Below, in pieces: positions 16,306 through 24,175 of a stretch of 64,000 nucleotides of DNA. The notes under the pieces are model-generated. The model was not told the origin of the DNA, ran no database searches, and worked only from the letters and a program-made list of their open reading frames with translations. Source of the stretch: Acidimicrobiales bacterium (GTDB taxonomy: Bacteria > Actinomycetota > Acidimicrobiia > Acidimicrobiales > Iamiaceae); the NCBI GenBank assembly GCA_030447445.1, contig JAUJOW010000001.1, positions 152,511 to 216,510 on the forward strand, in the 5' to 3' direction. The translations under genes and the position numbers were made by a program. Numbering within the stretch: position 1 is the stretch's first letter; each line of letters begins with the position of its first letter.

Positions 16306-17187
16306 CGGACGCCGGGTGGTCCCTGACGTGCGGGGCGAGGCCGTAGAACTGCGGAAGCCGGCGGTGGCGCCGGTGACGAGGTCGGTGAGCGTGCCGGCGG
16401 TGCGCAGCTCGACGGGCGGGGTGGCGCGCGCGGCGGCGGCCAGGTGGGCCCACGACGGCGGAGGATCCGTGCCGTCGTCGCAGGACGAGGGGGCGAGGGT
16501 TCGAACCGTGCGCCGACCCAGCGCGCGCGACCGGTGCCGGTTCGGTCGGCTTCACGGTGAGAACGGGTGCGCATACCCGCACCCCGGCCGAGAAGTGCGG
16601 GTCGCGGCCGATCCAGAGCCCGTCGAGCTCGGCTCGCGCCAGCACCGCCTCGCGCAGCGGCTGGGCGTGGTGCGTCACGAGCATCGACTCGGGCTGCACG
16701 AGGGCGACCCGGCCTCCGGGCCGTACGAGCTGGCACCCAGCCAGGAGGAACAGGGCGGCGGTGTCGACGTAGCCGTGCGCCGCCGGGCCCCACCGGTCCT
16801 GCAGCCGGACCCGATCGACCGCTGATCGGGCGGTGGACCGCGCGAGCTGGTTGAGGAAGGGTGGGTTGCCGACCACCGCGGCGAAACCGCCCGGTGGTTG
16901 ATCAGGCCAGGCGTCTGATCCGGCGAAGCGCAGGTCGGCGGCCACGAGGCGGTGCCGGCCGGCGATGGCAGGTGGTCGTTCGGGCTTGCCTGCCACTGTC
17001 CATGCCCAGAGGGCGAGCGCGGCCTCCGGCGCGGCGACGGCGACCGGGTCGATGTCGGCGCCGAACAGGCACTCGGCCCCGATCCGGGCCGGGTCCTCGC
17101 CCCGACGGTGGAGCCAGCGCGGCGGCGAGCAAGAAGGCGCCCCCGCCCACGGCCGGATCACAGATCGTCACCATCGAACGGCCGCGG

Positions 17188-17213
17188 GGGCGATCCGACG
17201 TCGATTCGCCGCC
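17188..17213. repeat. 32-bp palindromic repeat, degenerate copy 2
   Basis: Right arm CGATTCGCCGCC is intact; the left arm is degraded (GGGGGCGATCCG), centre ACGT. Read in frame in the methyltransferase as GGESTSDRP, the same GGEST as copy 1. Confidence 0.6.
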
Positions 17214-17622
17214 GTCGACGAGCCCGTCCAGGGCGATGGCCACGAGGCGGTCGGCGATGGCCGGCGGTGTGTAGTGCACGCCCGTGGCCCGACGACCGCC
17301 TGGCTCGACGAGTGCCTCGTGCACGGCACCGAAGAGCTCCGGCACAGCCATCTCGACTGGGACGGGTGCGAGCTGGTTCCCGCCTTCGGCAGGGTCGCCA
17401 CCGGCCCCCGGGATCAGCCGGAGCCCGGCCCGCTCGACCGGCCAGCCGGTGGCCACGGCGGCGGCCTGCACCACCGCCGCCATGGCCGCACCGGGGCCGT
17501 CGGCAGTAGCGATTCGCCGCGCCCGTCCCGCACCTCCGCCCATCCTGGGTGATCGGCGGGATCTGCGGTCCCATCACCACCGGAGCGAGCGGTGCGTCCC
17601 AACGCAGCCGCGCCGGCCGGGT

Positions 17623-18795
17623 TCAGGCCGGCACGGAGTCGCCCTGCGGCTCCCAGCCGGCGAGGTCGGCGAGGCGGACGTCGTTCGAGAAGACCTCGAC
17701 GATCGGTTGCTTGACGCCGATCCGGTTCTGGAGGCGCCGCACGTCGAGCTCCTGGTCCCACAGCACCAGCGTGACCACCACTCCGACCTCGCCGGCCCGG
17801 GCGGTGCGACCGGAGCGGTGCAGGTAGGCCTTGTGGTCCTCGGGTGGGTCGTAGTGGATCACCACGTCGATCTCGTCGACGTGGATCCCCCGGGCCGCCA
17901 CGTCGGTGGCCACGAGCACGCGAAGGCGTCCCTTCCCGAAGTCCGACAGCGCCTTCTCCCGCATCTGCTGGCGCAGGTCGCCGTGGATGGCGCCGGCATC
18001 GACGCCTTCGGCCTTGAGCTGGCGGACGAGTCGATCGGCGCCCCGCTTGGTGCGGACGAAGATGAGGGTGCGGGTGACGTGCCGGCTGACAGCGGCGGTC
18101 ACCCGGACCTTGTCCATCTCGTGGACCAGGAGGAAGCGGTGGATCATCTCCTCCACCGTCACCTCGGTCGAGGCCACCTCGTGGCGCACGGGATCGTGTT
18201 GGTAGCGATCGACGAGGCTCTGGATGGCCCCGTCGAGGGTGGCCGAGAACAGCAAGGTCTGGTGGCGTTCGCCCGCCCGCCGCAGGATCCACTCGACCTG
18301 GGGCAGGAACCCCATGTCGGCCATCCGGTCGGCTTCGTCGATCACCACGTTGGTGAGCGCCGTGAGGTCGACCTGGCGGCGTTCGAGGAGGTCGATCATG
18401 CGACCCGGGGTGGCCACCACCACCTCGGCGCCGTCGACGAGCCCTTTCACCTGACGTTCGAAGTTGGCGCCCCCGTAGATGGCGGCCACTCGGACGCCTC
18501 GAGCCTTGCCCAAGGGGGCGAGCTCGTCGGTCACCTGGTTGGCCAGCTCCCGGGTGGGCACGAGGACGAGGGCCAGCGGGCGGCGGCTCTCGGCCCTGCC
18601 GACGGTCTGGAGGATGGGCAGACCAAAGGCCAACGTCTTGCCGGATCCCGTCTTGGCCTTGCCGCAGACGTCACGGCCGGCGAGGGCGTCGGCGATGGTG
18701 AGCGACTGGATGGGGAAGGGCCGCGTGATGCCGCGCTCGGCCAGCGCAGCCACGAGGTCGTCGTCGACACCGAGGGCGTCGAACGTGGTCGGCAT
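17623..18795 (-). CDS. DEAD-box ATP-dependent RNA helicase
   Basis: 390 residues from ATG 18795 (MPTTFDALGV); the track start at 18843 adds 16 unlikely residues. Q motif TFDALGV...PFPIQ, motif I AKTGSGKT, Ia VPTRELANQ, II VIDEADRMADMGF (DEAD), III LFSATLD, IV LIFVRTK, V ATDVAARGIHVDEIDVV and VI HRSGRTARAG are all present. Short C-terminus without an RNA-binding extension, so RhlE-like. It remodels rRNA, mRNA or the degradosome; which one cannot be said. Confidence 0.95.
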   Translation of the reverse strand: MPTTFDALGVDDDLVAALAERGITRPFPIQSLTIADALAGRDVCGKAKTGSGKTLAFGLPILQTVGRAESRRPLALVLVPTRELANQVTDELAPLGKARGVRVAAIYGGANFERQVKGLVDGAEVVVATPGRMIDLLERRQVDLTALTNVVIDEADRMADMGFLPQVEWILRRAGERHQTLLFSATLDGAIQSLVDRYQHDPVRHEVASTEVTVEEMIHRFLLVHEMDKVRVTAAVSRHVTRTLIFVRTKRGADRLVRQLKAEGVDAGAIHGDLRQQMREKALSDFGKGRLRVLVATDVAARGIHVDEIDVVIHYDPPEDHKAYLHRSGRTARAGEVGVVVTLVLWDQELDVRRLQNRIGVKQPIVEVFSNDVRLADLAGWEPQGDSVPA

Positions 18796-18909
18796 GAGTT
18801 TTCTCGCTTTGCTCTCGTCAGTCGGTGGGCCCGCCTCGGCCACGTGACGAAGGCATGCGAATGAGGAAGACCCGCGACGGCGTCGGGAAAGGGACGCTCG
18901 CTCGCCGGA

Positions 18910-19785
18910 TCAGCCTACCGGCTGGGTCTCCTTGGGCAGCGCGTCCTCGATGGCGGCCACCACCTCCGGAGCTTCCGGCTCCGTCTGGGGCGCGAACCTG
19001 GCCACCACCTCGCCGCCGGGGGCGACCAGGAACTTCTCGAAGTTCCAGCGGATGTCACCGGCGTGGCCTTCGCCGTCAGCGGTCTCGGTGAGCTCGCCGT
19101 ACAAGGGGTGGCGGCCCTCGCCGTTCACGTCGATCTTCTCGTACAGCGGGAAGGTGACGCCGTAGGTGGTGGAGCAGAAGGTGGCGATCTCGTCGGGGGT
19201 GCCCGGCTCCTGCTCCAGGAACTGGTTGCACGGGAACCCGAGGACGGTGAAGCCCTGGTCTCGGAACCGCTCATGGAGGCGTTCCAAGCCCTCGTATTGC
19301 GGGGTGAGCCCGCACTTGGAGGCCACGTTCACGATGAGGACTGCTTCATCGGCGTGATCGCGGAGGTCGGCGGGGGCGCCGTCGAGCGCCTTCACCGGAT
19401 GGTCGTAGATGGACACCGTCGGTCTCCTCGGGGTGGGCCGGGTCTCGCCCAGTATGTCGGGGCGGGGCCGTGGCACCGACCGGCGGCCAGCCATGCCAGC
19501 GACGTGGCCGCCGGCCAGCTCGACGCCCTCGTCCCGCAGCCGCCGGGTCTGCTCCTCCTCGTGGCCGGGCACCAGTCGACCCGTGGCCGTCACCACCCGC
19601 CACCACGGATGTCTGCCGCCGTGCCGAGCGAGGAAGCTCCCCACCGAGCGGCTGGCTCTCGGCGAGTATCCGGCTTCGACGGCCACCTCGGCGTAGGTCA
19701 CGATCTCGCCGCGGCGGGTGGCCCGCAGGACGGCGGCGACGGCGCGTTCGAACTCCGTCGCTGCCTCGGGGCCGGAATGGTCCAT
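18910..19785 (-). CDS. One reading frame joining an alkyltransferase-like (ATL) domain and a glutathione peroxidase
   Basis: 291 residues from ATG 19785. Residues 1-70 match the DNA-binding domain of O6-methylguanine methyltransferases, but PWWRVV replaces the PCHRV active site, as in ATL proteins, which bind O6-alkylguanine without repairing it. After a linker rich in Arg/Pro, residues 124-291 are a full glutathione peroxidase: NVASKCGLTPQYEGLERL with the peroxidatic Cys, LGFPCNQFLEQEPG and WNFEKFLV. No stop separates them. However, GTG 19416 (VSIYDHPVKALDG) has GAGGAGA 7 bp upstream and fits the natural peroxidase start, so the peroxidase is probably also or only made separately (168 residues). 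Confidence 0.8.
   Translation of the reverse strand: MDHSGPEAATEFERAVAAVLRATRRGEIVTYAEVAVEAGYSPRASRSVGSFLARHGGRHPWWRVVTATGRLVPGHEEEQTRRLRDEGVELAGGHVAGMAGRRSVPRPRPDILGETRPTPRRPTVSIYDHPVKALDGAPADLRDHADEAVLIVNVASKCGLTPQYEGLERLHERFRDQGFTVLGFPCNQFLEQEPGTPDEIATFCSTTYGVTFPLYEKIDVNGEGRHPLYGELTETADGEGHAGDIRWNFEKFLVAPGGEVVARFAPQTEPEAPEVVAAIEDALPKETQPVG
19416..19432 (-). promoter_or_regulatory. Internal ribosome site and GTG for the glutathione peroxidase part
   Basis: GAGGAGACCGACGGTG: a purine-rich GAGGAGA 6-7 bp before GTG 19416. The downstream sequence begins exactly where glutathione peroxidases begin (SIYDHPVKALDG), which argues that translation starts here independent of the ATL part. Confidence 0.6.
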
Positions 19786-19874
19786 GCCGACAGCCTTCCA
19801 ACTCGGGCGGTGGCGCTGCGGCTTCCCCTGAGGTCACCCAGAGGCGGTATGGCGGGGGTCGTAGCATCTCGACG

Positions 19875-20816
19875 GTGACCATCGAGACCCGGGCCGAGGG
19901 CAGCACGGCCGATGTCGGGCTCGGGGTTCCGCCGGCCGAGTGCAGCCCGAGCGAACCCGACATCGTCGGACGGGATCGGTCGAACGGGGCCGGGTCGGCG
20001 CCGCTGTCGGCACTGGATGCGGTCGTCGGGTGGCCGGTGTCGTCGGCTGCCGTGGTCGTCATCGGCCGGGACGGCGTGTTCGATTCCGTGGGTGAGGTCC
20101 GCCGTCGGTTCCCGTTGGCGTCGGTCACGAAGGTGCTCGTGGCGCTGGCTGTCCTGGTGGCGCTGGAGGAGGAGTCCCTCACGCTCGAAGCACCGGCCGG
20201 GCCCGAAGGTGCGACGGTCCGCCACCTGCTCGCGCACGCGTCGGGGCTGGGTCCCGACGGCGGGGTGCTGGCCCGCCCGGGGACGCAACGCATCTACAGC
20301 AACGCCGGGTTCGAGGAGCTGGGCGAGGTGCTCGAACGGGTCACGGACATGCCGGTCGTCCGCTACCTGACCGAGGGGGTCTTGGACCCGCTCGGCCTGG
20401 ACTCGACGACCCTCGAGGGGTCGCCGGCCCGTGGTGCGGTCTCGACGGCCGAGGACCTGGCCCGCCTGGCTCAGGAGTTGCTCGTGCCGACGCTGGTCGA
20501 CCGGGCCACCCTGGCCGCCGCCACCGAGGTCTCCTTCCCCGGCCTCGACGGCGTGCTGCCCGGTTTCGGGAGGCAGCGACCCAACGACTGGGGACTCGGT
20601 TTCGAGGTCCGCGGTCACAAGTCGCCTCACTGGACCGGACCCACGAACGCCCCGGCCACGTTCGGTCACTTCGGACGGACGGGCACGTTCCTGTGGGTCG
20701 ATCCCGTGGCCCAGCTCGGCTGCGTGTGCCTCACCGGTAACGGGTTCGGCCCGTGGGCGGTCCGCGCCTGGCCGGCGCTCAGCGAGGCTGTCCTGGCCGA
20801 ACATCGCGCAGCCTGA
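19875..20816 (+). CDS. Serine hydrolase of the beta-lactamase / penicillin-binding fold
   Basis: 313 residues from GTG 19875. PLASVTKVLVAL carries the SxxK nucleophile, IYSNAGFEELG is the YxN element and FGHFGRTGTFLWVDP takes the place of the KTG box. HLLAHASGLG is the usual class C loop. Members are esterases, DD-peptidases or beta-lactamases; no signal peptide is visible, so a cytoplasmic esterase role is more likely. The track start (19470) over-extends into the promoter region. Convergent with the acyl-CoA dehydrogenase. Confidence 0.85.
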   Translation: MTIETRAEGSTADVGLGVPPAECSPSEPDIVGRDRSNGAGSAPLSALDAVVGWPVSSAAVVVIGRDGVFDSVGEVRRRFPLASVTKVLVALAVLVALEEESLTLEAPAGPEGATVRHLLAHASGLGPDGGVLARPGTQRIYSNAGFEELGEVLERVTDMPVVRYLTEGVLDPLGLDSTTLEGSPARGAVSTAEDLARLAQELLVPTLVDRATLAAATEVSFPGLDGVLPGFGRQRPNDWGLGFEVRGHKSPHWTGPTNAPATFGHFGRTGTFLWVDPVAQLGCVCLTGNGFGPWAVRAWPALSEAVLAEHRAA

Positions 20817-20876
20817 GCCTGGCTTCGTCGGGGTCCGAGCAGCCCTTTCCCCCACCGCGCGCCCTGCCCTGCGGCG

Positions 20877-20896
20877 CCGAATCGACATCGATTCGG
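20877..20896. repeat. Palindromic repeat, short copy 3, between convergent genes
   Basis: CCGAATCG-ACAT-CGATTCGG: 8-bp arms, same core and centre as the perfect copy at 39974-40005. It lies between the serine hydrolase and the convergent acyl-CoA dehydrogenase, where a hairpin could act as a two-way terminator, although no T tract follows. Confidence 0.65.
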
Positions 20897-20918
20897 CCGG
20901 GTCGTCGACGACGACGGG

Positions 20919-22766
20919 CTAGCGAGCGAGCTGGGCCGGGGTGAGCGCGAAGAGACCACGTCCACCCGCCATCACCGGGCCGACCAGCCCGTGGACCTCG
21001 GGCAGCAGGCGCTCGGCGAAGAACCGGGCGGTGACCACCTTGGCCTCGAAGAAGGACCGCTCGGACCCATCGACGGAGCCGCCGTCGAGCGCGGCGCGGG
21101 CGGCCAGGGCCGACCGTCCCATCAGCCACCCGCCGACGGTCGTGGCGAACAACCGTTGGTACGGGGTGGCCACCGACAGGGCCTCGACGGGATCGGCCAC
21201 CCCGTGCTCGAACATCCAGCCCGTCGCCGCCTCGAGCGTGCTCACCGCTTCGGCCAGACGAGCCCCGATGACGGCCAGATCACCCTCGCCATCACCTTCA
21301 GGGTCCCCACCACCGAGCTCGGCCACGGTCGCCCGCATCCGGCTGATCTGGTCCCGCACCACGGCTCCGCCCCGCAACGGGAGCTTCCGTCCCACCAGGT
21401 CCATGGCCTGGATGCCGTTGGTGCCCTCGTAGATCTGGGTGATCTTGGCGTCCCGGTAGTGCTGGGCGGCGCCGGTCTCCTCGACGTATCCCACGCCGCC
21501 GTGCACCTGGATGCCGATCGACGTCACCGTCTCGGCCAGATCGGTGCACCAGCTCTTCACGATCGGCGTCAGCAACTCGACGAGCTCCCGGGCCTCGGTC
21601 GCCGCCGCCTCGTCAGGGTGGTGTTTGGCCACGTCGATCTGGGCCGCCTGCACGTAGCACATGGCCCGCATGGCCTCCGTGAAGGCCTTCATGGTCAGCA
21701 ACATCCGCCGGACGTCGGGGTGGTCGATGATGGTCGACGACTCACCCGGGGACGCTCCCGGCGCCCGTCCCTGGACCCGTTCGCTCGCGTAGGCGACGGC
21801 CTGCTGGTAGGCCCGCTCGGCCAGGCCCAGGCCCTCCACGCCCACCCCGAGACGGGCGTTGTTCATCATCGTGAACATGTACCGCATCCCGGCGTGCTCC
21901 TCACCGATGAGGTACCCCACCGCTCCCTCGCCGCGAGCGCCGCCGTCCCCACGCTCACCGAAGGCCAGCACACACGTGGGACTGGCCCTGATCCCCATCT
22001 TGTGCTCGATGGACACGACGTGGACGTCGTTGCGGTCCCCCAGCGAACCGTCCTCCTCGACGAGGTACTTGGGCACGATGAAGCACGAGATGCCCTTCGT
22101 CCCCGGTGGCGCCTCGGGGGTGCGGGCCAGCACCAGGTGGACGATCTGTTCGGTGAGGTCGTGCTCGCCGAAGGTGATGAAGACCTTCTGACCGGTGATG
22201 CGGTAGGTGCCGTCGTCCTGGCGCACGGCGCGGGTCCGCAACGCGCCGACATCAGAGCCGGCGTCGGGCTCGGTCAGGTTCATGGTCCCCGACCACGCAC
22301 CGGTGACCATGGGCCGCAGGAACGTCTCCTTCTGCGCCTCGTCGCCGTGGAAGGCGATGGCGTCGATGGCCCCCTGGGTGAGGAGCGGCGCCATGGCCAG
22401 GGCCATGTTGGCGCTGTTGAGCATCTCCTGCATGGCGATGCCGACCACCCAGGGGAAGCCGCCGCCCTGGTAGTCGACGTCGAAGGGGACCGCCGGCCAC
22501 CCGCCGGCGACGTAATGCCGGTAGGCCTCACGGAACCCGGCCGGCGTGCGGACCTCGTCGCCCTCGTGACGGGACCCCTCGGCGTCGCCCACGGCATTGG
22601 TGGGAGCCCACACCTCGCTCATCAACCGGCCGAACTCCGCGAGCACCCCGAAGACCGACGCCGCGTCGGCGTGGCCGAACGGCTCGAGCTTGGCCAGGTC
22701 GTCGAGGCCGGCCAGGTGCTCGAGCACGAAACGGATGTCACGCAGCGGAGGCGTGTAGTCGGCCAT
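20919..22766 (-). CDS. Large acyl-CoA dehydrogenase (FadE5-like, with C-terminal extension domain)
   Basis: 615 residues from ATG 22766; the track start at 22940 is over-extended. N-terminal helical domain about 40-160, FAD/substrate strand MNLTEPDAGSDVGALRTRAV, TYRITGQKVFITFGEHD, then IQVHGGVGYVEETGAAQHYRD and IYEGTNGIQAMDLVGRKL holding the catalytic Glu. The last about 130 residues form the extra C-terminal domain of the large acyl-CoA dehydrogenases. It oxidises an acyl-CoA to the trans-2-enoyl-CoA and passes electrons to ETF. The acyl chain is unknown. Confidence 0.93.
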   Translation of the reverse strand: MADYTPPLRDIRFVLEHLAGLDDLAKLEPFGHADAASVFGVLAEFGRLMSEVWAPTNAVGDAEGSRHEGDEVRTPAGFREAYRHYVAGGWPAVPFDVDYQGGGFPWVVGIAMQEMLNSANMALAMAPLLTQGAIDAIAFHGDEAQKETFLRPMVTGAWSGTMNLTEPDAGSDVGALRTRAVRQDDGTYRITGQKVFITFGEHDLTEQIVHLVLARTPEAPPGTKGISCFIVPKYLVEEDGSLGDRNDVHVVSIEHKMGIRASPTCVLAFGERGDGGARGEGAVGYLIGEEHAGMRYMFTMMNNARLGVGVEGLGLAERAYQQAVAYASERVQGRAPGASPGESSTIIDHPDVRRMLLTMKAFTEAMRAMCYVQAAQIDVAKHHPDEAAATEARELVELLTPIVKSWCTDLAETVTSIGIQVHGGVGYVEETGAAQHYRDAKITQIYEGTNGIQAMDLVGRKLPLRGGAVVRDQISRMRATVAELGGGDPEGDGEGDLAVIGARLAEAVSTLEAATGWMFEHGVADPVEALSVATPYQRLFATTVGGWLMGRSALAARAALDGGSVDGSERSFFEAKVVTARFFAERLLPEVHGLVGPVMAGGRGLFALTPAQLAR

Positions 22767-22806
22767 GGGCGCACAGTACCGGCGCGATCTGGGGCAGGCT
22801 TGGTCC

Positions 22807-23214
22807 ATGACCGACCACACCAAGCCCTCCAGCGAAGATCTGCGCGAGCGCCTCACACCCCTGCAGTACGAGGTCACCCAGGAGGCCGGGACCGAACGGG
22901 CCTTCAGCGGCGAGTACTGGAACACCAAGGACGACGGCACCTACCACTGCGTGGTGTGCGATGAGCCCCTGTTCCGCTCCGATACCAAGTACGACTCCGG
23001 CACCGGTTGGCCCAGCTTCTGGGACGCCCTCGACCCGGCCAAGGTGGAGCTGGTCGAGGACCGGGCCCACTTCATGGTGCGCACCGAAGTCCGGTGTGCC
23101 CGCTGCCACGCCCACCTGGGGCACCTCTTCGACGACGGCCCACGGCCCACCGGGGAGCGCTACTGCATGAACTCGGCCTCGCTGCGGCTCGAGCGCGAGC
23201 CGAAGGAGGCCTGA
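22807..23214 (+). CDS. msrB: Peptide-methionine (R)-S-oxide reductase
   Basis: 135 residues from ATG 22807. Structural zinc site CVVC and CARC, substrate loop GTGWPSFWDAL and the catalytic Cys in RYCMNSASLRLE. The second (resolving) Cys usual in GCGWPSF is Thr here, so recycling must use another Cys or a direct reductant. It repairs the R-epimer of methionine sulfoxide. The gene is divergent from the acyl-CoA dehydrogenase (40 bp) and overlaps by TGAGTTG with the aldo-keto reductase. Confidence 0.95.
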   Translation: MTDHTKPSSEDLRERLTPLQYEVTQEAGTERAFSGEYWNTKDDGTYHCVVCDEPLFRSDTKYDSGTGWPSFWDALDPAKVELVEDRAHFMVRTEVRCARCHAHLGHLFDDGPRPTGERYCMNSASLRLEREPKEA

Positions 23215-23215
23215 G

Positions 23216-24175
23216 TTGGAGTACCGCACGCTCGGTGCCAGCGACCTCCGGGTCTCCGAGATCAGCCTGGGGTCCTGGCTCACCTACGGGGTGGGCGTCG
23301 AGCGCGACGCCGCCGCCGCCTGCGTCGACCGGGCCTTCGAACTCGGCATCAACTTCTTCGACACGGCCAACGTCTACGGGCGAGGAACGGCCGAGTCGGT
23401 CCTCGGCGAGATCCTCGCCGGACGACCCCGAGAGTCCTACGTGCTCGCCACCAAGGTGTACTTCCCGATGTCGGACACCGACCACGGTCTGTCAGCCAGC
23501 CAGATCCGCACCCAGATCGACGCCTCCCTCCAGCGCCTCGGCGTCGATCACGTGGACCTCTACCAGTGCCACCGCTACGACGAGGAGACACCGCTCGAGG
23601 AGACCATGGGGGCGCTCACCGAGGTGGTCAGACAGGGCAAGGCGCGCTACCTCGGGTTCAGCGAGTGGAGCCCGCAGCACATCCAGGACGCCATCGACCT
23701 CAGCGCCGACGGTCGATACGAGCCGTTCGTGTCGAGCCAGCCGCAGTACTCGGCCCTGTACCGGCGCCCGGAGAAGAAGGTCATGAGCCTGTGCGCAGCG
23801 CACGGCATCAGCCAGATCGTCTGGTCACCGCTCGCCCAGGGCGTCCTCACCGGGAAGTACGAACCTGGCCACCCACCGCCCGAGGACTCCCGAGCGGCCA
23901 GCCCCGAGATGGGCGGCATGATGCAGGCCTGGCGGGACGACCGCATCCTGGAAGCGGTGCAGGGCCTGCGCCCGATCGCCGATGAAGCCGGGCTGTCCAT
24001 GGCCCAGCTCGCCCTGGCCTGGGTCCTCCAGCACGACAACGTGGCCTCGGCCATCATCGGCGCCAGCCGGCCGAGCCAGGTGGACGACAACGCCGCCGCC
24101 GCCGGCGTCAAGCTCGACGACCAGGTGATGCGAGCCATCGACGAAGCTCTCGCGGGAGCCGTCCAGGGCCTCTGA
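23216..24175 (+). CDS. Aldo/keto reductase (potassium-channel beta-subunit-like group)
   Basis: 319 residues from TTG 23216, directly after the msrB stop. NADPH-dependent TIM-barrel motifs: INFFDTANVYGRGTAESVLG with catalytic Asp/Tyr, VLATKVYFP with Lys, DLYQCHRYDEETPLEET, FSSQPQYSALYRR and the cofactor loop IIGASRPSQVDDN. The His of the tetrad is in YQCHRYD. Substrate unknown; relatives reduce aldehydes and methylglyoxal. Start of the next gene overlaps the stop (TGATG). Confidence 0.9.
   Translation: MEYRTLGASDLRVSEISLGSWLTYGVGVERDAAAACVDRAFELGINFFDTANVYGRGTAESVLGEILAGRPRESYVLATKVYFPMSDTDHGLSASQIRTQIDASLQRLGVDHVDLYQCHRYDEETPLEETMGALTEVVRQGKARYLGFSEWSPQHIQDAIDLSADGRYEPFVSSQPQYSALYRRPEKKVMSLCAAHGISQIVWSPLAQGVLTGKYEPGHPPPEDSRAASPEMGGMMQAWRDDRILEAVQGLRPIADEAGLSMAQLALAWVLQHDNVASAIIGASRPSQVDDNAAAAGVKLDDQVMRAIDEALAGAVQGL

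Larger units (their letters stand above)
15668..17543 (-). pseudogene. N6-adenine-specific DNA methyltransferase (Eco57I/type IIG-like), frameshifted
   Basis: ATG 17543 opens an N-terminal part with RRATGVHYTPPAIADRLV (motif X) and CDPAVGGGAFLLAAA (SAM motif I). Near 17110 the frame shifts to the 15668-17161 ORF, which has FGADIDPVAVAAPE (motif II) and AAVVGNPPFLNQLA (catalytic NPPF motif IV). A stretch around 16350-16540 is again out of frame (PPPSWAHLAAAARATPPVEL-type sequence is in another frame). About three indels restore a protein of about 620 residues. It would methylate adenine N6 at an unknown site. No separate restriction subunit is adjacent. Two copies of a palindromic repeat lie in frame inside it (16274-16305 and 17190-17213). 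Confidence 0.75.

Noticed and set aside
20991-22964. 657-residue plus-strand ORF
   Set aside because: Antisense to the acyl-CoA dehydrogenase; no domain, His/Gly-rich shadow composition.
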